Part shown: piece after piece, positions 19,325 through 27,443 of the stretch
Numbering within the stretch: position 1 is the first letter of the stretch
How the letters are laid out: each line of letters begins with the position of its first letter
Assembly (NCBI GenBank): GCA_050330205.1
Contig: JBHJOA010000010.1
Location: 1 to 64,000 of the forward strand
Direction: 5' to 3'
Length of the DNA stretch: 64,000 bases
Source: Pelagibius sp050330205
GTDB taxonomy: Bacteria > Pseudomonadota > Alphaproteobacteria > Kiloniellales > Kiloniellaceae
The notes under the pieces: generated by a model
The model's input: only the letters and a program-made list of their open reading frames with translations
Told to the model about the DNA's origin: nothing
Database searches by the model: none
Made by a program: the position numbers and the translations under genes

Positions 19325-20137
19325 ATGTTCGAGGCGGCGGCGGCCACGGCCGCCCTCATACGCAAGGAAGCGCCGGAGGCGCCCGAGGTCGCCCTGGTAC
19401 TGGGCTCCGGACTCGGCGCCCTCGCCGAGGCGGTGAGCCCGGCGGTGCGGATGAGCTACGCCGACCTGCCGGGCTTCCCGGAACCCTCCGTCGCCGGCCA
19501 TGGCGGCCACCTCGTGCTCGGGCGCCTCGCCGGCCGCCGGGTGGCGGTGATGCAGGGGCGCGCCCACTACTACGAGAGCGGCCGGGCCGACGCCATGAAC
19601 CTGGCGCTGGCAACCCTCAGGGAACTCGGCTGCCGCCGGCTGATCCTCACCAATGCCGCCGGCAGCCTGCGCGAGGACGTCGGGCCAGGGCGCCTGATGC
19701 TGCTGCGCGACCACATCAACTTCGCCGGGGTCTCGCCGCTGTTCGGCCTCACCGGCAACCAGCGCTTCGTCGATCTGGTCGGCGCCTACGACCCGGCCTC
19801 CCGCGAGCGGCTGCTGGCGCTGTCGCGGCGCCTGGACATTCCGCTGGCCGAAGGTGTCTACGTCTGGTTCTGCGGGCCGCATTTCGAGACACCGGCGGAG
19901 ATCGAGGCCGCGCGCATCCTCGGCGGCGATGCGGTCGGCATGTCGACGGTGCCGGAGGTGATCGTTGCCCGCATGCTCGGCCTGAGGGTGACGGCGCTGT
20001 CGATGGTCACCAATCTCGCCGCGGGCATGTCCGCCGAGCCGCTGTCGCACGATCAGACCATGCGCCACGCCACCGCGGCGGCCGGCGACATGCAGCGCCT
20101 GCTGACGGCCTTTCTGGAGGAGACCGGCGATGACTGA
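19325..20137 (+). CDS. Purine nucleoside phosphorylase (trimeric, PunA type)
   Basis: 270 residues. It contains VLGSGLGALAEAV (phosphate site), PGFPEPSVAGHGGHLVLG, MQGRAHYYES, the ILTNAAGSL block, and the C-terminal MSTVPEVIVARMLGLRV and SMVTNLAAGM motifs. It splits purine (deoxy)ribonucleosides to base and (deoxy)ribose-1-phosphate. An element normally read as GPSYETPAE is FCGPHFETPAE here. It overlaps deoC by 8 nt. Confidence 0.93.
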   Translation: MFEAAAATAALIRKEAPEAPEVALVLGSGLGALAEAVSPAVRMSYADLPGFPEPSVAGHGGHLVLGRLAGRRVAVMQGRAHYYESGRADAMNLALATLRELGCRRLILTNAAGSLREDVGPGRLMLLRDHINFAGVSPLFGLTGNQRFVDLVGAYDPASRERLLALSRRLDIPLAEGVYVWFCGPHFETPAEIEAARILGGDAVGMSTVPEVIVARMLGLRVTALSMVTNLAAGMSAEPLSHDQTMRHATAAAGDMQRLLTAFLEETGDD

Positions 20138-20912
20138 GAAGGCTGCCGACCTGCGCGAGGTCGCAGCGCGGGCGGTCCGCCTGCTCGATCTCACCAGCCT
20201 GGGCGACAACGACGACGATGCCGCCATCTCGGCCCTCTGCAACCGCGCCGTGACGGCGCCGGGGCCGGTCGCCGCCGTCTGCATCTGGCCGCGCTTCATC
20301 ACCTTGGCCCGCGGCCTGCTGGAGCACAGCGGCGTGCGCGTCGCCGCGGTCGCCAACTTCCCCGCCGGCGGCGACGACATCGCCGCGGCGGCGTTGGAGA
20401 CCGAGGACATCGTCAACCAAGGTGCCGACGAGGTCGACCTGGTGATGCCTTACGGCCGCTGGCTCGGCGGCGACACCGTCGCCGCGCGCGACATGATCGC
20501 CGCCTGCAAGGAGGTCTGCGGCGACGGCGTGCTGCTGAAGGTGATTCTGGAGACCGGACGGCTCGGGACGCCGGAGCGCATCTATGCCGCCGGCCGCGAC
20601 GCCATCGCCGCCGGGGCCGACTTCATCAAGACTTCAACCGGTAAGATCGAGGTCTCGGCCACCCTGGAGGCGGCGGAGGCGATGCTGCGGGCGATCAGGG
20701 ACAGCGGCAAGGACGTCGGCTTCAAGGCCGCCGGCGGCATCCGCGACACCGCGACGGCCGGAGTCTACCTGGCCCTGGCCGACCGCATGATGGGTTCCGG
20801 CTGGGCCGAGCCGCGGCACTTCCGCTTCGGCGCCAGCGGTCTGCTCGACGACCTGCTGGCGGTGCTCGGCGTCGCGCCCGCCGCCACGGCCGACGGGCCG
20901 GGGAGGTATTGA
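20130..20912 (+). CDS. deoC: Deoxyribose-phosphate aldolase
   Basis: 260 residues, long-form DeoC. The Schiff-base Lys lies in DFIKTSTGKIEVSATLEA, a second catalytic Lys in VGFKAAGGIRD, and a catalytic Asp/Lys pair in ADEVDLVMPYG / VLLKVILETG. It cleaves 2-deoxyribose-5-phosphate to acetaldehyde and glyceraldehyde-3-phosphate. No phosphopentomutase (deoB) gene is in the window, so that step must be encoded elsewhere. It overlaps both neighbours (8 nt upstream, 4 nt downstream). Confidence 0.95.
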   Translation: MTEKAADLREVAARAVRLLDLTSLGDNDDDAAISALCNRAVTAPGPVAAVCIWPRFITLARGLLEHSGVRVAAVANFPAGGDDIAAAALETEDIVNQGADEVDLVMPYGRWLGGDTVAARDMIAACKEVCGDGVLLKVILETGRLGTPERIYAAGRDAIAAGADFIKTSTGKIEVSATLEAAEAMLRAIRDSGKDVGFKAAGGIRDTATAGVYLALADRMMGSGWAEPRHFRFGASGLLDDLLAVLGVAPAATADGPGRY

Positions 20913-22246
20913 TGCCCTTGTTGCCGCAGGAAATCATCCGCCACAAGCGCGACGGCATGGCGCTGAGCGATGCGGAGATCGAAGCCTTCGTCGGCGGCAT
21001 TGCCGACGGCAGCCTCGGCGACGGCCAGCTTGCGGCCTTCGCCATGGCCGCGTTCCTGCGCGGCATGACTCCGGCGGAGACCGTGGCGCTGACCCGTGCC
21101 ATGACCGCCAGCGGGCGGCAGCTCGACTGGCGCGGGTTCGATCTCGGCGGGCCGGTGCTCGACAAGCACTCGACCGGTGGCGTCGGCGACAAGGTGAGCC
21201 TCATCCTGGCGCCGCTGCTGGCGGCCTGCGGCGCCTACGTGCCGATGATCTCCGGCCGCGGCCTCGGCCACACCGGCGGCACTCTCGACAAGCTGGAGGC
21301 GATTCCCGGCTACGACGCCACGCCGGACATCGCGCGTTTCCAGGACACCGTGGCCAGGGCCGGCTGCGCCATCATCGGCCAGACGGCGGACCTCGCGCCG
21401 GCGGATCGCCGGCTCTACGCGGTGCGCGACGTGACGGCGACGGTGGAGTCGATCCCCCTCATCACCGCCTCGATCCTGTCGAAGAAGCTGGCCGCCGGCC
21501 TCGACGGCCTGGTCATGGACGTAAAGACCGGCAACGGCGCCTTCGCGGCGACCCCGCAGATGGCCGAGGACCTGGCCGAGAGCATCGTCTCGGTGGCCGA
21601 GGGGGCCGGGCTGCCGACCACGGCGCTGATCACCGACATGAACCAGCCGCTGGGCCGCAGCGCCGGCAATGCCCTGGAGGTCCGTGAGTGCGTTGAGCTG
21701 TTGAGGGGCGACACCGGCGACGCGCGGCTGCGCGAGGTCACTCTGGCGCTGGCGGCGGAGATGCTGCTGCTCGGCGGTCTCGCCCAGGACGCCGCGGGCG
21801 CACGGGCCGCCGCCGAGGCGGCGCTGGCCTCGGGCCGCGCGGCCGAGTGCTTCGCTGCCATGGTGGCGGCGCTGGGCGGCGCTCCGGATTTCCTCGAGCG
21901 GTTCGACGAGGTGCTGGCGAAGGCGCCGATCCGCCGGCCGGTGCAGGCCAAGACGGCCGGCGTACTCAGCGCCTGCGATACCCGCGCCGTCGGACTGGCA
22001 GTGATCGCATTGGGCGGCGGCCGGCGCCAAGTGGAGGATCGCATCGACCCGGCCGTCGGCATCGACGAGATTCTGCCGCTCGGGCAGACGGTTTCGGCCT
22101 CCGACGCCCTCGCCGTGGTCCATGCCGCCGACGAAGCGAGCGCCGAGGCGGCGGCTGTGCTCTTGCAGAAGGCCTTCGAGATCGGCCAGACTGAGGGCAG
22201 GCAGTCTCCTGTCGTCCGCCAGCGCATTACCGCCAAGGATCTATGA
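20909..22246 (+). CDS. deoA: Thymidine phosphorylase
   Basis: 445 residues. It has the alpha domain start MPLLPQEIIRHKRDG, the phosphate-binding KHSTGGVGDKVSL, the family signature SGRGLGHTGGTLDKLE, and the MDVKTGNGAF block. It phosphorolyses thymidine and deoxyuridine to free base and deoxyribose-1-phosphate, complementing the purine phosphorylase encoded upstream. It overlaps the neighbouring genes by 4 nt each, so translation is probably coupled along deoC-deoA-phyH. Confidence 0.95.
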   Translation: MMPLLPQEIIRHKRDGMALSDAEIEAFVGGIADGSLGDGQLAAFAMAAFLRGMTPAETVALTRAMTASGRQLDWRGFDLGGPVLDKHSTGGVGDKVSLILAPLLAACGAYVPMISGRGLGHTGGTLDKLEAIPGYDATPDIARFQDTVARAGCAIIGQTADLAPADRRLYAVRDVTATVESIPLITASILSKKLAAGLDGLVMDVKTGNGAFAATPQMAEDLAESIVSVAEGAGLPTTALITDMNQPLGRSAGNALEVRECVELLRGDTGDARLREVTLALAAEMLLLGGLAQDAAGARAAAEAALASGRAAECFAAMVAALGGAPDFLERFDEVLAKAPIRRPVQAKTAGVLSACDTRAVGLAVIALGGGRRQVEDRIDPAVGIDEILPLGQTVSASDALAVVHAADEASAEAAAVLLQKAFEIGQTEGRQSPVVRQRITAKDL

Positions 22247-23175
22247 GCGCCATGTTCGCGCCGCAAGCAGGTGACGTTCCAGTGCAGGCCGCGCGCTTCA
22301 CCTTGTCCCCCGGCGGACGGCTGAACGCGGAGATGCGGGCGGCCTATGCGCGCGACGGTTTCCTCATCCTGGAAGGCATGGTGGCGCCGTCGGACTGCGA
22401 CACCCTCAGGGCGCGCGCGGAGCAGCTTGTGGACGCCTTCGATCCGCAGAGCGTCACCAGTATCTTCTCGACCCGCGGCCAGACCCACGGCCGTGATCGC
22501 TATTTCCGGGAATCCGGCGACAAGATCCGCTTCTTCTTCGAGGAAGAGGCCTTCGACGAGGCGGGCCGCCTGCGCCAGGACAAGCGCCTCTCCGTCAACA
22601 AGATCGGCCACGCCCAGCACGATCTCGACCCGGTCTTCGCGCGCTTTTCGCGGCTGCCGCAGTTGGCGGCGCTGGCCGGCGACCTCGGCCTCGTGCAGCC
22701 GCTGCTGCTGCAGTCGATGTACATCTTCAAGCAGCCGCGCATCGGCGGCGAGGTCGGTTGGCACCAGGACTCGACATTCCTCTATACCGAACCGCTGAGT
22801 GTCGTGGGCCTGTGGTTCGCGCTGGAGGACGCGACCCTCGAAAACGGCTGCCTCTGGGCGCTGCCGGGCGGGCACAAAGACCCTTTGCGCGAGCGCTGGC
22901 GCCGCCGGCCGGACGGCCAGGGGGGTGACGCGCTGGTCATGGAGCGCCTCGACGAAACGCCCTGGCCGGCGACGGCGGTGCCGCTGGAGGTACCGAAGGG
23001 CACCCTGGTGGTGCTGCACGGCAAGCTGCCGCACGGCAGCGGGCCGAATCGCTCGGCCGTCTCGCGCCACGCCTACACTTTGCATCTCATCGACGGGGTC
23101 TGCGCCTATCCGGCCGACAACTGGCTGCAGCGCGGCCCCGACCTGCCGCTGCGCGGGTTCGACGCGGCGGCCTGA
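22243..23175 (+). CDS. Phytanoyl-CoA dioxygenase (PhyH) family protein inside the nucleoside operon
   Basis: 310 residues. Fe(II)/2-oxoglutarate oxygenase with HxD in GWHQDSTFLY, distal His in HGKLPHGSGPNRSAVSRHAYTLH, and Arg in the same block. The N-terminal YARDGFLILEGMV and the PGGHKDPLRERWRR loop place it in the eukaryote-like PhyH (PHYHD1) branch. The start overlaps the deoA stop (ATGA), so it is co-translated with nucleoside catabolic genes; a nucleoside-derived substrate is an inference from this context only. It ends 42 nt before the 5'-nucleotidase gene. Confidence 0.85.
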   Translation: MSAMFAPQAGDVPVQAARFTLSPGGRLNAEMRAAYARDGFLILEGMVAPSDCDTLRARAEQLVDAFDPQSVTSIFSTRGQTHGRDRYFRESGDKIRFFFEEEAFDEAGRLRQDKRLSVNKIGHAQHDLDPVFARFSRLPQLAALAGDLGLVQPLLLQSMYIFKQPRIGGEVGWHQDSTFLYTEPLSVVGLWFALEDATLENGCLWALPGGHKDPLRERWRRRPDGQGGDALVMERLDETPWPATAVPLEVPKGTLVVLHGKLPHGSGPNRSAVSRHAYTLHLIDGVCAYPADNWLQRGPDLPLRGFDAAA

Positions 23176-23217
23176 CGACGTGGTTCAATTTCGCATCTGC
23201 TCACAGGGGAGAACAGG

Positions 23218-24729
23218 ATGATGGCCCGCAGGATGATTCGCGTAGTCTGTGCATCGTTTCTCGCGCTCGCGCTGGCCGCCCCGGCGGTGGCGGAGCCGGT
23301 CACGCTCACGCTGCTGCATGTCAACGACATCGACCGCATCGAGGAGTCGGGCGACCGCGGCGGCCTGGCCCGGCTGATGACCCTGGTGAACCGGGAACGC
23401 GCCGCGGCCGAACATTCGATCTTCACCCACGGCGGCGACTCCATCTCGCCGTCGCTGCTGTCCGCCTTCGACCAGGGCGCTCACATCATCGACCTCTTCA
23501 ACGAGGCGGAACTCGACCTCATGGTGCTCGGCAACCACGAGTTCGACTTCGGCCCGGCGGTCACCCGCCAGCGCGTCGCCGAAGCACGCTTTCCGATCCT
23601 CGCCGCCAACGCCGTCGACACCAGCGGCACCCTGATCGAGGGGACGCTGGCGACCTGGACCCGGGAGGTCGGTCCCTACACCGTCGGCTTCCTCGGCCTG
23701 ACGACGCCGGAGACACCGGAGATTTCCAGCGCCGAGGACGTCACCTTCAAGCCACTGGTGCAGACCGCGCGCGAGCTCAGCGACAACCTGCGCCGCAACG
23801 GCGCCGACCTGGTCGTGGCCCTCGCACATACCGGCATCGCCGAGGATATGGAGCTTGTCAACGCCGACAGCGGCATCGACATCCTGCTGTCCGGTCACGA
23901 TCACCTGGAGATCACCTACTACAACGGCCAGCGCGCCTTCGTGGAGGCCGGATCCCAGGGCGAAAAGCTGATGGTGATCGAGGTCGCCATGGATACGGTG
24001 GATAACCGCGGCAACCCGGAATTCGTCTGGGAGCCGCAGTTCCGCATCGTCTCCTCCGCCGGTGTCGAGCCCGATCCGGCCATGGCCGCCAAGGTGCAGG
24101 TCTACCTCGACCAGCTGAGCAAGGAGCTCGACATTGCCCTCGGCAAGTCGCTGACGCCGCTCGACAGCCGCCGCGCTACGGTGCGCGGGGACGAGTCGGC
24201 CATCGGCAATCTCATCGCCGACGCCATGCGTCAGGGCGTGAACGCCGATGTGGCCATTACCAACGGCGGCGGCATTCGCGGCGACAAGACCTACGAGGCC
24301 GGTGTGACCCTGACCCGCCGCGACATTCAGTCGGAGCTGCCGTTCGGCAACCGCACCGTGAAGCTGCAGTTGACCGGTGCCCAGCTGCTGGAAGCCTTGG
24401 AACATGGAGTCAGCCGCGTGGAGGAGGGCGCCGGGCGGTTCCCCAGCACCTCCGGCCTCGCCATGACCTGGAGCCGCAATGCCATGCCGGGCGAACGGGT
24501 GAAATCGGTCAGCGTCGGCGGCAAGCCGCTCGATCCCATGGCGACCTATACTTTGGCGACCAACGACTTCATGGCTAAGGGCGGCGACGGCTACGCCGTC
24601 TTCACCGAGGCGAAGACCCTGATCGATGCCGCCGCGGCCCAGTACATGGCCACCATGGTCATGGACTTCGTGGCCGCCGCCGGCGAGGTCGCCCCCAAGA
24701 TCGAAGGCCGCGTGAAGGCGGTGGATTGA
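23218..24729 (+). CDS. Exported 5'-nucleotidase / metallophosphatase (UshA-like)
   Basis: 503 residues. Signal peptide of about 26 residues (ends LALAAPAVAEPV). The calcineurin-like metallophosphatase domain has LLHVNDIDRIEESGDRGGLARL (the usual Asp-x-His is replaced by VND), GGDS, LGNHEFDFG, ALAHTG and LSGHDHL. The C-terminal nucleotidase domain has ITNGGGIRGD and the substrate-stacking PFGNRTVKL region. It dephosphorylates nucleotides in the periplasm, supplying nucleosides to the importer encoded at the head of the run. The first metal motif, normally DxH, reads H-V-N-D. Confidence 0.9.
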   Translation: MMARRMIRVVCASFLALALAAPAVAEPVTLTLLHVNDIDRIEESGDRGGLARLMTLVNRERAAAEHSIFTHGGDSISPSLLSAFDQGAHIIDLFNEAELDLMVLGNHEFDFGPAVTRQRVAEARFPILAANAVDTSGTLIEGTLATWTREVGPYTVGFLGLTTPETPEISSAEDVTFKPLVQTARELSDNLRRNGADLVVALAHTGIAEDMELVNADSGIDILLSGHDHLEITYYNGQRAFVEAGSQGEKLMVIEVAMDTVDNRGNPEFVWEPQFRIVSSAGVEPDPAMAAKVQVYLDQLSKELDIALGKSLTPLDSRRATVRGDESAIGNLIADAMRQGVNADVAITNGGGIRGDKTYEAGVTLTRRDIQSELPFGNRTVKLQLTGAQLLEALEHGVSRVEEGAGRFPSTSGLAMTWSRNAMPGERVKSVSVGGKPLDPMATYTLATNDFMAKGGDGYAVFTEAKTLIDAAAAQYMATMVMDFVAAAGEVAPKIEGRVKAVD

Positions 24730-24733
24730 GAAG

Positions 24734-24826
24734 CCCCTCACCCAGTTCCGGCCAGGCTCGCCGTTCCGGCTTGCCAAGCCTGCACAACCCTCTCCCCTAT
24801 CTTGGGGGAGAGGGGAGCGTGAGGGG
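24734..24826. repeat. Palindromic intergenic repeat (CCCCTCAC...GTGAGGGG type)
   Basis: Outer arms CCCCTCAC (24734-24741) and GTGAGGGG (24819-24826) enclose an inner perfect stem CCCTCTCCCC (24788-24797) / GGGGAGAGGG (24805-24814). The same type of element recurs at 61162-61303. It fills the gap after the 5'-nucleotidase gene and may act as a terminator or mRNA stabiliser. Confidence 0.75.
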
Positions 24827-24853
24827 GCGGTGCCGCTTGCCTTGGACGTTGAG

Positions 24854-25558
24854 ATGATCGAAACCGTCGCCTTCGATGCCGACGACACGCTGTGGCACAA
24901 CGAGCACCTGTTCCAGGATACCCAGAAGAAGCTGGAAGCGATCGTCCAGCGCTACCGGCCGGGGGAAGACATCCACGAGGCGCTCTTCGCCGTGGAGATG
25001 CGCAACCTGGAACTCTTCGGCTACGGCATCAAGGGCTTCACGCTCTCCATGGTGGAGGCGGCGGTGCAGCTGACCGGCGAGCGCATCTCCGCCGCCGACA
25101 TCCACGAGATCGTGCAGCTCGGCAAGACCATGATCGCGGCGCCCGTCGACCTGCTGGACGGCGTCGAGGAAACCCTGGACGTCGTCGCCGGGCGCTATCG
25201 CCTCGTGCTCATCACCAAGGGCGACATCGTCGACCAGACCAGCAAGATCGAGCGCTCGGGCCTCGCCGACCGCTTCGAGCAGGTGGAGATCGTGCCCCGC
25301 AAGGACGCCGCGGTCTACCGCACGGTGTTCGGCCGCCACGGCATCGACCCGGCGCGCAGCGTCATGGTCGGCAACTCCATGCCCTCGGACGTGCTGCCGA
25401 TGCTGGAACTCGGCGGCCACGGCGTCCATGTCCCCTATGCCCTGGTCTGGGGGCACGAGGCCCACGACGCCGATCCGGTCAACGACCGCTTCCACCGCCT
25501 GCAGCGCCTGGCCGAACTGCCGGCGCTGCTGGAGCGGCTGGGCAGCGGCAGGCGCTGA
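24854..25558 (+). CDS. HAD superfamily hydrolase
   Basis: 234 residues from ATG 24854; a GTG at 24830 would start inside the palindromic repeat and is less likely. Motif I is AFDADDTLWHNE with both catalytic Asps, motif II threonine is in LVLITKGD, motif III Lys is in VPRKDAAVY, and motif IV is MVGNSMPSDVLPM. The helical cap of about 80 residues suggests a small-molecule phosphatase. The substrate is unknown. The neighbouring GFA-like gene starts 3 nt after it. Confidence 0.85.
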   Translation: MIETVAFDADDTLWHNEHLFQDTQKKLEAIVQRYRPGEDIHEALFAVEMRNLELFGYGIKGFTLSMVEAAVQLTGERISAADIHEIVQLGKTMIAAPVDLLDGVEETLDVVAGRYRLVLITKGDIVDQTSKIERSGLADRFEQVEIVPRKDAAVYRTVFGRHGIDPARSVMVGNSMPSDVLPMLELGGHGVHVPYALVWGHEAHDADPVNDRFHRLQRLAELPALLERLGSGRR

Positions 25559-25561
25559 GCC

Positions 25562-25987
25562 ATGCGCCACCACGGCGGCTGCCATTGCGGTGCCATCACG
25601 ATTGCTTACGAGAGCGCGGTCGCCCCGGAGCAGGCGGAGGTCCGGGCCTGTCTCTGCAGCTTCTGCCGCAGGCACGGCTCGCGCGCCGTCTCCGATCCCG
25701 AAGGCAGGCTGACCGTCACCCTCCACGACGCGGCGGTGGCGCGGCGCTACCGCTTCGGCCTCGCTACCGCCGATTACTTCCTCTGTGGCCGTTGCGGTGT
25801 CTACGTGGCGGCGGTGCTGGCCGAGGGTGACGCCCTCTACGGCATTGCCATCGTCAATGCGCTCGAGGATGCCGAACGCTTCACCCGGCCGCCGGCACCG
25901 GCCGACTATTCGGCCGAGGATGAACCTGCCCGCCGCGAGCGCCGGCGCCGCCGCTGGACGCCGGCGGAAATCGTCACGGCCGCTTAG
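25562..25987 (+). CDS. GFA / CENP-V family zinc protein
   Basis: 141 residues. Zinc ligands are arranged as in glutathione-dependent formaldehyde-activating (GFA) domains: GGCHCGAI at residues 6-13, CLCSFCRRHG at about residues 36-45, and CGRCGVYVAA at about 77. The C-terminus has an Arg-rich segment (ARRERRRRRW). The family includes S-hydroxymethylglutathione synthase, but most members are uncharacterised. It is immediately downstream of the HAD gene, probably on the same transcript. Confidence 0.85.
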   Translation: MRHHGGCHCGAITIAYESAVAPEQAEVRACLCSFCRRHGSRAVSDPEGRLTVTLHDAAVARRYRFGLATADYFLCGRCGVYVAAVLAEGDALYGIAIVNALEDAERFTRPPAPADYSAEDEPARRERRRRRWTPAEIVTAA

Positions 25988-26070
25988 TCGTCGCCCGTCG
26001 CAGCCTGAACGCCACACCTTCGAGCACGACCCGCTGAACGTCTGGTTCGTCTCGCGCAAGGCCTGATACA

Positions 26071-26180
26071 GATTGACCTCATGCTTCGAGACGGCGTTGT
26101 CGCGCCTCTCGGCATGAGGTCAATCCTTTACACCACACCTCGCCCTGAGGAGGGCCGTAAGGCCCGTCTCGAAGGGTGTC
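26071..26180. repeat. Intergenic palindromic repeat (CTTCGAGACG / CCTCATGC family)
   Basis: A perfect 14-bp inverted repeat, GATTGACCTCATGC (26071-26084) and GCATGAGGTCAATC (26112-26125), is followed by a second block (cctcgccctgagg...gtctcgaagg) that again carries the CTCGAGACG-like word in inverse orientation. Elements of this look are common between genes in alphaproteobacteria. It fills the space between convergent gene ends. Confidence 0.7.
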
Positions 26181-26189
26181 CGGCTGTTC

Positions 26190-27392
26190 CTAGGCCGGCA
26201 CGATGTTGTGCTCCGGGCCGAAGGGAAAGCCGGTGAGGTTCTCGTTGCCGTCCGCGGTGACCAGCAGGATGTCGTGCTCGCGGTAGCCGCCGGCGCCCGG
26301 CTCGCCCTCCGGGATCATGATCATCGGCTCCATGGAGACGACCATGCCCGGTGCCAGCACGGTCTCGATGTCCTCGCGCAGTTCCAGCGCCGCCTCGCGG
26401 CCGTAGTAGTGGCAGAGCACGCCGAAGGAGTGGCCGTAGCCGAAGGTGCGGTAGTCGAGCAGGCCGTAGGAGCGGTAGACCTCGTTCAGCGCCGCGGCGA
26501 TGTCGCAGCAGCGCGCGCCGGGGCGGATCAGCTCGAGGCCGCGGCGGTGCACCTCGCAGTTGGCCTCCCAGAGTTCCAGGTGGCGCCCGCTGGCGTAGTC
26601 CAGGAACAAAGTGCGTTCCAGGGCAGTGTAGTAGCCGGCGATCATCGGAAAGCAGTTGAGGCTGAGGATGTCGCCCTTCTTCAGCCGGCGGGAGGTCACC
26701 GGGTTGTGGGCGCCGTCGGTGTTGAGGCCGGACTGGAACCAGGTCCAGCTGTCCATCAGTTCGGCATGAGGATAGGTTTCGGCGATGGCGCGCACCATGG
26801 CGCCGGTCGAGGCCAGCGCCACCTCGTGCTCGGGCACGCCCTCGGCGATGGCGGCCACGCAGGCGGCGCCGCCGACGTCGGCGATGCGCGCGCCGTTGCG
26901 GATCACCGCGATCTCCTCGGCCGACTTCACCATGCGCTGGGCCATGGCCGGTGCGGCAATGTCGACGAACTCGGCCTCCGGCAGCGCCGCCTGCAGCTTG
27001 CGCAGGCGCTCGAGCGGCAGGTGGTCCTCCTCGATGCCGATGCGGCCCTTGGCCGGGGCCAGCTGCTGCAGGGCGCGGTAGTAGTTGTCGCGCTGCCAGT
27101 CGGTATAGACCAGGTTGTCGCCGAAGCTGCGGCGCCAGGGCTGGCCGCCGTCGATGTTGGCGCTCACCGTGGTCGCGCGGTCGTGGGTCACCACCAGGGC
27201 ATAGGGGCGCCCGAAGGAGCAGTAGAGGAAATCGGCGTAGTAGTTGATGTTGTGGTAGGAGGTGAAGATCGCCGCCGCGATGCCGCCTTCGGCCATGGCC
27301 ACGCGCAGGCGGCTGAGGCGCCCGGCCATCTCCGCCTCCGAGAAGGTCGGGACGACCTTCGATCCGTTCTCGATCGTCTTGATCTGCTGCAC
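26190..27392 (-). CDS. Creatinase (creatine amidinohydrolase)
   Basis: 400 residues, an M24 pita-bread-fold enzyme very close to Pseudomonas creatinase. Long conserved stretches include AAIFTSYHNINYYADFLYCS and LNCFPMIAGYYTALERTLFL. His229, Glu259, Arg332 and Glu355 occupy the positions of His232, Glu262, Arg335 and Glu358 in the P. putida enzyme (constant offset of three). There are no metal ligands, as expected for creatinase rather than aminopeptidase. It hydrolyses creatine to sarcosine and urea. It lies directly downstream of a TRAP binding-protein gene on the same strand (51 nt). Confidence 0.93.
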   Translation of the reverse strand: MQQIKTIENGSKVVPTFSEAEMAGRLSRLRVAMAEGGIAAAIFTSYHNINYYADFLYCSFGRPYALVVTHDRATTVSANIDGGQPWRRSFGDNLVYTDWQRDNYYRALQQLAPAKGRIGIEEDHLPLERLRKLQAALPEAEFVDIAAPAMAQRMVKSAEEIAVIRNGARIADVGGAACVAAIAEGVPEHEVALASTGAMVRAIAETYPHAELMDSWTWFQSGLNTDGAHNPVTSRRLKKGDILSLNCFPMIAGYYTALERTLFLDYASGRHLELWEANCEVHRRGLELIRPGARCCDIAAALNEVYRSYGLLDYRTFGYGHSFGVLCHYYGREAALELREDIETVLAPGMVVSMEPMIMIPEGEPGAGGYREHDILLVTADGNENLTGFPFGPEHNIVPA

Positions 27393-27443
27393 CGCTGCCC
27401 CCGATTGCCCGTTGATTCTCCGTCGCCGCCGGACTCCTTGCGG

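Noticed and set aside
24830..24853. GTG 24830 as start of the HAD gene
   Set aside because: It begins at the edge of the palindromic repeat. ATG 24854 starts just before the conserved DxD motif.
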